In this document: piece by piece, positions 36,870 through 44,946 of the stretch
Layout: each line of letters starts with the position of its first letter
Numbering within the stretch: position 1 is the first letter of the stretch
Source of the DNA: an uncultured Shewanella sp.
GTDB taxonomy: Bacteria; Pseudomonadota; Gammaproteobacteria; Enterobacterales; Shewanellaceae
Length of the DNA: 64,000 nucleotides
Assembly (NCBI RefSeq): GCF_947501665.1
Contig: NZ_CANMWS010000008.1
Coordinates: forward strand, 62,001 to 126,000
Reading direction: 5' to 3'
Translations under genes and position numbers: made by a program
The notes under the pieces: model-generated
Databases searched by the model: none
Seen by the model: only the letters and a program-made list of their open reading frames with translations
Told to the model about the DNA's origin: nothing

Positions 36870-38954
36870 TCACCAAATTTTTACACGATTAGCGGGTGCG
36901 ATATACATTTTATCGCCTTTTTTTACCCCATAAGTTTGATAAAATTCCGGCATATTTGAAAGTGCGCCAATACAGCGAAATTCTGCTGGAGAATGGGGAT
37001 CAATTGCCGCATATTTACGCATGGTTGCTTCTTTTATTTTGGCTCGCCACACTTGTGCAAAACCAATAAAGAAACGTTGATCACCCGTTAAGCCATCAAT
37101 CACAGGTGCTTGCTCTCCTTTTAAAGATTGCCGATACGCTTTGTAAGCAATAGTAAGACCTGATAAATCACCAATATTTTCCCCTAAGGTCAACTGACCA
37201 TTGACATTTAACCCTTCAAAAATAGAATAACCATTATACTGGGCTATCAAAGCCTTTCCTCTTTGAGTAAACTGCGTTAAATCTTGCTCTGTCCACCAGT
37301 CTCTCATATTGCCTTGACCATCAAATTTGGCACCTTGATCGTCAAAACCATGGCCCATTTCATGCCCTATCACCGCGCCAATACCGCCATAATTAACCGC
37401 ATCATCTGCCTTCATATTGAAAAAAGGGGGCTGTAGAATTGCAGCAGGAAAAACAATTTCATTCATCGAAGGATTATAATAAGCATTCACCGTTTGCGGT
37501 GTCATAAACCATTCCCACTTTCTAATGGGGCCACCTAATTTTGAAAGTTCATCTTGATGCTCAAATTCATGGGATCGAATACTATTTCCTACTAAATCAT
37601 CAGATTTAATGGTTAGCGCATCATAATTTCTCCATTTATCGGGATAACCAATTTTAGACGTAAACAACATCAACTTTTCTTCTGCCGCCGCCTTGGTCGT
37701 CTCGCTCATCCAAGTTAAATCTTTGATGCTATCACCATAAGCGGTTTTTAAATTTTCTACCAATTCTTGCATGCGCGTTTTAGCCGCAGGAGAAAAATAA
37801 CGCTTCACATAGACTTTACCGACAACCTCCCCCAATTGATCATTGACAATAGCGACCCCTCTCTTCCATCGAGGCTTTTGCGCCTCTTGCCCATTCAATA
37901 TGGTGCCAAAAAAAGCAAAATGTTCATTGTCTAATGCTGTAGTTAAATCACCTGCCATATTCGACAAAAGTTGCCATTGAAGATAAGTCTTCCATGTCGG
38001 TAAATCGACTGTATTAATCAACTGATTGAAACCTTCAATGTAGCTAGGCTGATTGATCACCATATCAACCGCTTTGGGTACACCTATGGCCTTTAAATAC
38101 ACCTGCCAATTGATATTGGGTGCAAGCGTAGATAAATCAGATACTTTATATAAATTATAGATTTTTGTACTGTCTCGATTATCCACGACTCCCCAGTGAT
38201 TTGATGCCAGTTTAGTTTCCAATGCCATCACTTTATCAGCATTATTTTTAGGCTCATCAAATCCAGCTAAGGTATACATATTCTCAATATGCTTCACAAA
38301 TGCTTGGCGTATTTTAATAAATCTCGGTGCTGAATTAGTGTAATAATCCTTGTCCGGTAAACTTAAGCCCCCTTGCCAAAGAGAACTGACATATCGACTC
38401 GAATCTTTTGCATCGACATCCACATAAAAGTTCAGTGGACTCGAACTGCCAATAACCTGGCTGTGAGCAAAATATGCCATTAACTCATTTTTATTGCCAA
38501 TTGCCGCTATCTTATCTAACTCTGCCTTTATCGGCATAATCCCTAATTGATTCAACCTATCAACATTCATAAAAGAACTATATAAATCAGCTACTTTCTG
38601 CTCATCACTGCCTTGTTTTAATCCTTCTTGCTTAGACAGTGATTCAATAATACCTTTTATATCTTCTTGGGATTTATCTCTCAGATCATAAAATGCACCA
38701 ATACTGGTTTTATCACTTGGGATCCTAGCAGTTTTAATCCAATTCCCATTGACATAATTATAAAAATTATCTTGTGGGCGAACCGATAAATCAAAATTAT
38801 CAAAATCGACACCTGAACTTAATACTTTTTGGATGGGCATGGCGCTATCAGTCTGGCTTACTTGTGTTTCTTTTGGTACGACTTTATCTGTATCACAAGC
38901 ACTTACCCCGACAATCAAGGAAGCATATAAGCCTCCTAATACTATTTTTTTCAT
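36870..38954 (-). CDS. pepO: M13-family zinc metallopeptidase, lipoprotein (PepO-like)
   Basis: 694 residues, full length for the neprilysin/PepO family. The N-terminus MKKIVLGGLYASLIVGVSAC ends in a lipobox with Cys20, so it is a membrane-anchored periplasmic or surface lipoprotein. The zinc site is HEMGH (531-535) with the third ligand Glu592 in ENIGDLSGL. NAYYNPSMNEIVFPAAILQP (substrate-binding Asn-Ala-x-Tyr) and the C-terminal ANRVKIW are family hallmarks. It cleaves peptides at the amino side of hydrophobic residues. AAGGAATATCA precedes the ATG. Confidence 0.93.
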   Translation of the reverse strand: MKKIVLGGLYASLIVGVSACDTDKVVPKETQVSQTDSAMPIQKVLSSGVDFDNFDLSVRPQDNFYNYVNGNWIKTARIPSDKTSIGAFYDLRDKSQEDIKGIIESLSKQEGLKQGSDEQKVADLYSSFMNVDRLNQLGIMPIKAELDKIAAIGNKNELMAYFAHSQVIGSSSPLNFYVDVDAKDSSRYVSSLWQGGLSLPDKDYYTNSAPRFIKIRQAFVKHIENMYTLAGFDEPKNNADKVMALETKLASNHWGVVDNRDSTKIYNLYKVSDLSTLAPNINWQVYLKAIGVPKAVDMVINQPSYIEGFNQLINTVDLPTWKTYLQWQLLSNMAGDLTTALDNEHFAFFGTILNGQEAQKPRWKRGVAIVNDQLGEVVGKVYVKRYFSPAAKTRMQELVENLKTAYGDSIKDLTWMSETTKAAAEEKLMLFTSKIGYPDKWRNYDALTIKSDDLVGNSIRSHEFEHQDELSKLGGPIRKWEWFMTPQTVNAYYNPSMNEIVFPAAILQPPFFNMKADDAVNYGGIGAVIGHEMGHGFDDQGAKFDGQGNMRDWWTEQDLTQFTQRGKALIAQYNGYSIFEGLNVNGQLTLGENIGDLSGLTIAYKAYRQSLKGEQAPVIDGLTGDQRFFIGFAQVWRAKIKEATMRKYAAIDPHSPAEFRCIGALSNMPEFYQTYGVKKGDKMYIAPANRVKIW

Positions 38955-39195
38955 TGATATTCCTTAATCTAAAGTCAATTTATTCTATTGATGTATTAAG
39001 CCAAATATTCGTTCCATTCTTCAGCGAACTGAAAAACAAAGGATTCATCATTACCACATCACATTAAGCGTGTAAAAATGCATACCTCGCTTAAACCCCC
39101 TTCACATTAATGCCACTATTTTATTTGCATAGCATATTCAACAGGCTAGAGGTTCAGTATAATAACGCCATATTATTTTTTACTCTGAGTATATT

Positions 39196-39888
39196 GTGCG
39201 TTTAGACAAATTTATCTGTGGCTCCACTGAGCTTACTCGCTCATTAGCTAAAAAGGCCCTTCATCGAGGTGATGTCACTTGTAATGATGAAATCGTCAAA
39301 AGCGCTGATTTTAAAGTGCAAAATGAACATGTTATTCGCCTAAATGGCGAGCAACTGCATTTACTCGGCGCTCGCTTTATTATGCTCAACAAACCGCTTA
39401 ATACCTTATGTTCAACGGTTGATGAGCACTATCCGTCAGTGTTAGGTCTTATTGATGTTGTCAAAGTCGATAATTTGCATATTGCAGGTCGTCTTGACGC
39501 AGATACAACGGGATTAACCTTAATCACTAGTAACGGCCAATGGTCTCATAGTATCACTTCTCCTAAAAAGCACTGCGCGAAGCGCTACTTATTAGACGTG
39601 GCCGAACCGCTAAATGAAACGTTAATAGACACCTTTAAACACGGTATTGCCCTCAATAATGAAGATGGATTAACCAAACCTGCTCTTTTAGAAATATTAA
39701 GCAGCCATCAAGCGCGCTTAACTATCACCGAAGGTAAGTATCACCAAGTCAAACGCATGTTGGCAGCAGTGGGTAATAAAGTGATTAAATTACACAGAGA
39801 AGCTATCGGTGACATTGAACTCGATCCCACTCTTGCTTTAGGTGAATGGCGCTACCTGACAACAGATGAAATACAATCAGTTAAGTAA
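39196..39888 (+). CDS. rsuA: 16S rRNA pseudouridine(516) synthase
   Basis: 230 residues from a GTG start. An S4 domain (MRLDKFICGSTELTRSLAKK) is followed by the RsuA/RluB/E/F catalytic domain: IAGRLDADTTGLTLITSNGQ with catalytic Asp101, and TEGKYHQVKRMLAAVGNKV. The lengths and the S4 start match RsuA, which modifies U516 of 16S rRNA. The GTG at 39196 gives the canonical N-terminus, so I accept it. A 10-bp direct repeat (three copies of TTAAGTAAC-like units at about 39886-39906) follows the stop codon, then a terminator. Confidence 0.9.
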   Translation: MRLDKFICGSTELTRSLAKKALHRGDVTCNDEIVKSADFKVQNEHVIRLNGEQLHLLGARFIMLNKPLNTLCSTVDEHYPSVLGLIDVVKVDNLHIAGRLDADTTGLTLITSNGQWSHSITSPKKHCAKRYLLDVAEPLNETLIDTFKHGIALNNEDGLTKPALLEILSSHQARLTITEGKYHQVKRMLAAVGNKVIKLHREAIGDIELDPTLALGEWRYLTTDEIQSVK

Positions 39889-39913
39889 CTTAAGTAACTT
39901 AAGTAACCATGAT

Positions 39914-39943
39914 AAAAACGCCCTCAATGACGGGCGCTTTTTC
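39914..39943 (+). terminator. Terminator of rsuA
   Basis: CGCCC (39919-39923) pairs with GGGCG (39932-39936), extended by AAAA / TTTT beyond one mismatch, and followed by a T-run. It lies about 30 bp after the rsuA stop. Confidence 0.75.
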
Positions 39944-39962
39944 ACATTTTAACATCAAGGTA

Positions 39963-40922
39963 TTATTCAATTATTCTTTGTTTTCTCAATTGAATATGCC
40001 CACTTATCGTCTTAACAAAAAAATCAGCCGAGCCGTTGCCCGTCATAAAACGTAAATAAGTATTAGGCCTATATTTCTCTTTTGTGGGCTTATCTTTCGT
40101 TAAGGTATTGGTCACTTTCCCACCTGGACCTGCATCTATATCAAAATTACAGTTCGGGATATCAGAAAACTGGGCAAAAATACTCCCGCTCACACTACTG
40201 ATATTTGCGGCATTTGTTAAGTTGTCTAAATTCAACTCCAAATCACCACTGATACTTTTCACACTTAAATTATCTACTGTTGTTAAACGCAGCGTTGTAT
40301 TACCCGAAATCTGCTCAACAAACACATTTTTGGCTTGGTTATTCGCACTGAGTTTTCCATTCACTGAGCGGTAACGCATCGTGCCTTGACTGTCGTGATC
40401 GGCTATCACCCCTGAAACCGTGTCTAAACTCGCATCGCCCTGCAAGCCTTTAGTAATGATATCGCCTGAAATCGTATGGAACAAAATAGTGCCTGAAATC
40501 TGTTGAGCTTTAATATGCCCACTGACCGTTTCCATGCTGATCTCTCCGCTCAGCTGGCTCACATCATAATTAGCCGACCCCCCTAACGCTTCAAGGTTTA
40601 GAGAAGAAGGTACTGTAATGACCAAATCTGAACCTTGTTTATTTTCACCGGTCACTTTATCAGGGAGTTCATCTTCAATAACAACCTTATTACCTTGCTT
40701 TTCAAAGATAAAACCTTCGCTCAGTTTATCTAAACTTCCCGTCACTTTAATGGCGTTTTTTTGCCAAGATTTAAATAATACTTTTCCTCGCAATACTTTC
40801 ACATTCAAGGCCACATCACCTTGTAATTGCATTTGTTTATTAACATTTTTGGCTGCAAAACTGGCTTGACTAAAAAGTAAAAAAGGAATGAGTAAAAATT
40901 TGATCATTATTGTGGATCGCAT
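39963..40922 (-). CDS. Exported DUF4097-type beta-repeat protein
   Basis: 319 residues. A signal peptide (MIKFLLIPFLLFSQASFA) is followed by a region of repeated beta-strands, each of about 20 residues and containing a S-G-x-I/L core: SGEISMETVSGHIKAQQISG, TILFHTISGDIITKGLQGD, and further SISGDLELNL and SVSGSIFAQF units. This is the right-handed beta-helix-like DUF4097 adhesin-type repeat. Location would be periplasm or cell surface. Function unknown. AGGAG lies eight bases before the ATG at 40922, which supports this start. Confidence 0.8.
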   Translation of the reverse strand: MRSTIMIKFLLIPFLLFSQASFAAKNVNKQMQLQGDVALNVKVLRGKVLFKSWQKNAIKVTGSLDKLSEGFIFEKQGNKVVIEDELPDKVTGENKQGSDLVITVPSSLNLEALGGSANYDVSQLSGEISMETVSGHIKAQQISGTILFHTISGDIITKGLQGDASLDTVSGVIADHDSQGTMRYRSVNGKLSANNQAKNVFVEQISGNTTLRLTTVDNLSVKSISGDLELNLDNLTNAANISSVSGSIFAQFSDIPNCNFDIDAGPGGKVTNTLTKDKPTKEKYRPNTYLRFMTGNGSADFFVKTISGHIQLRKQRIIE

Positions 40923-41248
40923 CCTGTTTCTCCTCGATTGTTCTATTTAATTTCCATCGATTGTTTTAAGTGACTATTTCCCTAAATTTTGTATAACCCT
41001 TATCTATTATTCTAGACTTATTTTGATGACATTATTTTTCTACTGAGTACTTAACTGAGTATAAACGCATTCCTGCTAAAAAAATCAATGCAAAACAACA
41101 AAATCATACAAAAATAAATGCTTAATAAAATAAATCAACTGTTCCTCTAAACTTTACAGTATCACAGTTTGATAATAGCTATTTTTTCATTACACTCTTT
41201 CTATACTCAAGATATCAAACTGAAAACCAACTAAATGGTCATTCAATC
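40923..41248. other. AT-rich intergenic region
   Basis: 326 bp between divergent genes. It must hold both promoters; nothing specific was recognised. Confidence 0.5.
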
Positions 41249-41710
41249 ATGCATAATAAATCCTGTAGAATCCTATTACTAAGTATCATCTTACTCCCCC
41301 TCTACACGTTAGCCATGCCTATTCCTATCACCAGTATTCAGCACCCAGATTTTCTTAAAGGTGGATTCAATTTAACTGACTATCAACAATGTCAGCCTCA
41401 ATTAGCTCAGTGCCCATCCTATCAAAATAGCCACCACGCTTCCTGTCTTACCAATACTATTAAGCAGTTTCCTTCATGCCAGCAAACAGGACAACTAGCC
41501 GATTTTTTAGGCGTATTCGCTTCACAGCTTACCCTATCAAAGTTTGGTCAATTTACAAAAGTACGCATCTATTTTCCTGGAGATGGAGGCAATGCCTATT
41601 ACCTCATTAGCCCAACAGGACAATTACTCAATACCCTTAATCCCGATAAGCTCAAACAAAATGACTTTCCCAGCCAATTACAAAACTACTTTCCAAACAA
41701 GTCGAATTGA
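41249..41710 (+). CDS. Exported hypothetical protein
   Basis: 153 residues. A signal peptide (CRILLLSIILLPLYTLA) is followed by a small domain with four cysteines in the first half (QQCQPQLAQCPSYQ, SCLTNTIKQFPSCQ), which could form two disulfides in the periplasm. The second half is FTKVRIYFPGDGGNAYYLIS. No family recognised. Followed 160 bp later by another orphan gene on the same strand. Confidence 0.6.
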   Translation: MHNKSCRILLLSIILLPLYTLAMPIPITSIQHPDFLKGGFNLTDYQQCQPQLAQCPSYQNSHHASCLTNTIKQFPSCQQTGQLADFLGVFASQLTLSKFGQFTKVRIYFPGDGGNAYYLISPTGQLLNTLNPDKLKQNDFPSQLQNYFPNKSN

Positions 41711-41870
41711 TGTTTAAAGAGTGTTCATTGGCACTAGTCCTAAAAACTGCTAAGTGTCTTCGTTAAGTTATAGCTAAATCTCACTTAACCCCAGCTGAGA
41801 CTATCATTTTATACGCATTTAATTATATGTTAATATTTGAAAATTAATGGATTAATGATGAATCATTTCA

Positions 41871-42812
41871 ATGACACTCTCTACAATGACCCCTTCTACT
41901 ATAACACTCGACAATGCACTGCAAAGAATTGCCATTATTCATCAACAGCACAGTTTGAAATGTTATTTATCACTGTATGAGTTACAAGAGCATTTTAGTT
42001 GGCCTGAAAAAGACTGGCGGCAAGTCGTTTCCATCATTGACATAGAAGAACCCCTTTTTCTTGAAAAGACACTTGGGCAAGATACAAACATTAATGTAGT
42101 TGTTCGCAGGCGACATTGGATATTAAAGCACGGGCTTTATCCTTATGCTTATTTCATCATGCAGCAGTGGATAGAAGAAGAAGGTTTTCAAGCCGTCTTT
42201 CATTATTACCTCACTGAATGCGTGAAAAACAACCTTTACCTTAGTCATCATCTCTCTATTTTATTGAGCTTTAATCAAGCTCATTCACTGGTTAACAATC
42301 CCCAACAAACTTATCGATTCACTGAGCGGTTTTGTGAATTTGTCACCAGCACTTTTTATGGGAATAACCAACAACAATACTCACTTTCACCTTCTTTTAT
42401 TCCTCTGCTCAATGCTGAAGGTTATCCCGAGTTAGACACGGTTTTGAACGCCTGTTTGACTCAACCTGGCTTTTGGGGACATAATCTCATCACTTTAAGT
42501 TGGGTAATAAAAAACAAAGCCGTATTGACTGAAACGCAATATCATCAGTGTTTACTTAATCTCTATAATCAATGTCACTGGGTATTCACCGAAGACTGCG
42601 ATGCACCAAACATCACGACACTGAATAAAATGGACTTATCAGACGGCAAGAGAACGCCACTTGAATATGCTTGTCGGCAATTACTACTAAAGCAAAAAAA
42701 TAACCTGCACCAAATCACCTTGACCGCAGCAATCGTTTATTTGTTTACACACCTTAAGTTAAGCCCATCAAATGAACGAAGGTTGTTGAGCATCACCCAT
42801 CACTTCTCTTAG
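41871..42812 (+). CDS. Hypothetical cytoplasmic protein
   Basis: 313 residues, no signal peptide, mostly helical, rich in Leu, Gln, His and Tyr. Segments such as VVRRRHWILKHGLYPYAYFI and LTLTAAIVYLFTHLKLSP-like stretches do not suggest a known enzyme. A MITE-like inverted-repeat element begins 4 bp after the stop codon. The codon composition is as AT-rich as the neighbours. I do not recognise a family. Confidence 0.55.
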   Translation: MTLSTMTPSTITLDNALQRIAIIHQQHSLKCYLSLYELQEHFSWPEKDWRQVVSIIDIEEPLFLEKTLGQDTNINVVVRRRHWILKHGLYPYAYFIMQQWIEEEGFQAVFHYYLTECVKNNLYLSHHLSILLSFNQAHSLVNNPQQTYRFTERFCEFVTSTFYGNNQQQYSLSPSFIPLLNAEGYPELDTVLNACLTQPGFWGHNLITLSWVIKNKAVLTETQYHQCLLNLYNQCHWVFTEDCDAPNITTLNKMDLSDGKRTPLEYACRQLLLKQKNNLHQITLTAAIVYLFTHLKLSPSNERRLLSITHHFS

Positions 42813-42816
42813 GCAC

Positions 42817-43082
42817 TATAGCTAAATCAATATAAAATGATAGTCTCAGAGCGCTCAATTGAGCGGCAATTTGAGGCGCATTATTGATGGAATGTAGGCA
42901 CCTTTCGAGATAATGCAACAAAGAAGTGTCGCTCAAATGAAGCTCCTAAAAGGCTGGTTTAAAAGTGATTTATACGTTGTTGATTTGTTTTACCGTAGAA
43001 TGACTATGCTTTTAACCATTCGCCTAGCCTAAATCACTTTTCATTCCAGCTGAGTATGTCATTTTATATTGATTTAGCTATA
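42817..43082. mobile_element. MITE-like element with 24-bp perfect terminal inverted repeats
   Basis: The first 24 bases (42817-42840, beginning TATAGCTAAATCAATATAAA) are the exact reverse complement of 43059-43082. The similarity continues imperfectly for about ten more bases (CTCAG on both sides). The 266-bp element has no open frame of note, so it is non-autonomous. A TA target duplication is possible, because TA TA occurs at each end, but this cannot be separated from the repeat itself. It abuts a second element of another family at 43091. Confidence 0.8.
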
Positions 43083-43090
43083 CTTTAGAT

Positions 43091-43320
43091 AACCTGAACT
43101 TGGGATAATAAGTGTCAAAGAACATTAGTCATCCATTTAAAGTCAATAGGTTAAAATCAGGTCCCGTTATTCTTTATTGTTTAATTTAGCTAAATACTGC
43201 TATTTTTGTCTATATCAAGGCGGGATGTCGTGTCTAATAGTGGACTATTAGTAGAAAACACAACATAGATAGGGACAAAATAGCGCTATTAAGTGGCGCA
43301 GCTTATCCCGAGTTCAGGTT
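43091..43320 (+). mobile_element. MITE-like element, copy 1
   Basis: Ends are AACCTGAACTTGGGATAA on the left and the reverse complement of AACCTGAACTCGGGATAA on the right. It is flanked by a direct AGAT on each side (43087-43090 and 43321-43324), a 4-bp target duplication. The interior has an inner hairpin (CTAATAG / CTATTAG) and no gene. It is homologous, in the opposite orientation, to the element at 54692-54916. It lies 82 bp upstream of the exported protein gene at 43403 and may affect its expression. Confidence 0.88.
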
Positions 43321-43402
43321 AGATAGGATAATTTGAGTTTTCAAACAAACTATCCTATACCCAAATGTAAGCTCAAATCATTAGCAGAGGTAAAAGCTGC
43401 CC

Positions 43403-43972
43403 ATGAGTACTTTACAACGCCTAACGTATATCATGCTCACTGGCATTTTGTTTTTTAGCCTTACAACACAAGCCGCAACAATAAAAGATGATACCATCAT
43501 AAATATTAATCGCTTCGCCAATAGGCCTAGTTTGCAAGGTGATGAGTTCACAATAAAGGCATTACTCTCCTTATTACCTAACAACAAATACTCATTCAGC
43601 CCTCATAAACAGGGCATCACTTATTTTGAAATTGTCTCTGTTGGTTCAACACAGCTAGGTTGGATTGATGTCGCCCAATCCCAAAAGGCCACTGAATTTG
43701 ATCATGAAGGGGAACAATTACTGGTTGTGGTGTTTCAATATGGCAAAGGCCATTCAGCAAAAGCCAGTTTAAATGGCTTAGAGAAAAATGCGGCGCATTC
43801 TGAGTATTTATGTGGAGAGTTATCCCAACTTCATTTCTGTCAAGTAGGCGAAAAGATTACTGCTTGGTTACATTACTTTGATTTTAGCGGCCAACAACAT
43901 GGCCATTTAAATGTGACATCTTACTCTAATAGTCACCCCTTCTATTGGAGTGACACACTTTACATTCAATAA
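43403..43972 (+). CDS. Exported hypothetical protein
   Basis: 189 residues. A signal peptide (LTYIMLTGILFFSLTTQAA) is followed by a beta-rich domain with two cysteines close together (SEYLCGELSQLHFCQVG). No family recognised. AGAGG lies upstream of the ATG at a long spacing. A MITE ends 82 bp before the start, so the promoter may be partly MITE-derived. The gene converges on the next one with 3 bp between stops. Confidence 0.6.
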   Translation: MSTLQRLTYIMLTGILFFSLTTQAATIKDDTIININRFANRPSLQGDEFTIKALLSLLPNNKYSFSPHKQGITYFEIVSVGSTQLGWIDVAQSQKATEFDHEGEQLLVVVFQYGKGHSAKASLNGLEKNAAHSEYLCGELSQLHFCQVGEKITAWLHYFDFSGQQHGHLNVTSYSNSHPFYWSDTLYIQ

Positions 43973-43975
43973 ACG

Positions 43976-44746
43976 CTATTTTTTTCTTTTCATTCCTTCC
44001 GCTTCATAAGCTGCACGCGTTTTAATCTCATACAAAGTAAACGCTTCACGACTTCGAGTCCAAGGTTGTCCAGAATCAGCATCATAATCTTGAGGTAAAC
44101 TCACACCTTTAGGTAAATAGGCATCAATCCCCACTTCCCTTGATAAATTAACCGCGCGTAAACTATGATCAGCAAACGCCACGACAATAGCAGTGCCTAA
44201 ACCTTCGACGCCTTTAGCCAGCCTTATTGCTTCTTTAGCCACACCTAAGGTATTTAAATAAATCACTTCTCCTTTGGCATCTATTTTAGGATAAATTGAA
44301 AATAAAAACGCTGGGGGGATCCGCTCTCCTATCGCCTCAGCCACTTCCCACTGGGCATAAACAGGTTTTGGATTTTGTTTAAAAATATCAACGACGCGAT
44401 CTGCAATCTGCTCGTTCATGGGGCCTGGTAATTTATTGCCTTTTTCATCAATCCTATTCCCGAAAGAATAGGCAATGATACTATCACCTTGCTCCACATC
44501 TCGCATTTCAGCCTTCCAAGTGAGAACTTGTTGCATTACAAATTGAGTCAAATCATTGGCCAATGCCGCATCCCCCAATTGTGTCTTGAGACGAGAAAAA
44601 ATGGCCTCACTAAGCAGCAACTCGGTTAATTCTGTTTTACCTTCAGACACTAAAGACTTATTAGAATCAACCTTAGCAGCAACGGGTTGCCCGGACCGTA
44701 GCAAAGGTAACACGATAGCGGGAGCGAAAGGTTTCATAAACGTCAT
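43976..44746 (-). CDS. Hypothetical protein with a YdcF/DUF218-like C-terminal part
   Basis: 256 residues, no signal peptide. The segment AIRLAKGVEGLGTAIVVAFA, then DHSLRAVNLSREVGIDAYLP and YDADSGQPWTRSREAFTLYE, recalls the pattern of DUF218/YdcF proteins (a conserved His/Arg after a strand, then the 'Sgq.W.rsr..f..yE' block), but the usual N-terminal Gly-Gly motif is not evident. Function unknown. Confidence 0.55.
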   Translation of the reverse strand: MTFMKPFAPAIVLPLLRSGQPVAAKVDSNKSLVSEGKTELTELLLSEAIFSRLKTQLGDAALANDLTQFVMQQVLTWKAEMRDVEQGDSIIAYSFGNRIDEKGNKLPGPMNEQIADRVVDIFKQNPKPVYAQWEVAEAIGERIPPAFLFSIYPKIDAKGEVIYLNTLGVAKEAIRLAKGVEGLGTAIVVAFADHSLRAVNLSREVGIDAYLPKGVSLPQDYDADSGQPWTRSREAFTLYEIKTRAAYEAEGMKRKK

Positions 44747-44946
44747 ACCTCATTAATGAAGGCCAAACACACTAAAATAAGTGCGTAATAGCCATTTAAG
44801 ACGTTCCTTCGCAACAATGTACCTTTATCACTTTACACCTAAACGGCTATGAAATACTAATCTCAAAACAGTTTAAATGCACAGAATAAAGATAAACCTT
44901 TTATAATCAACTAACTATAAATATCAACAATACGTTAATAACAAGG

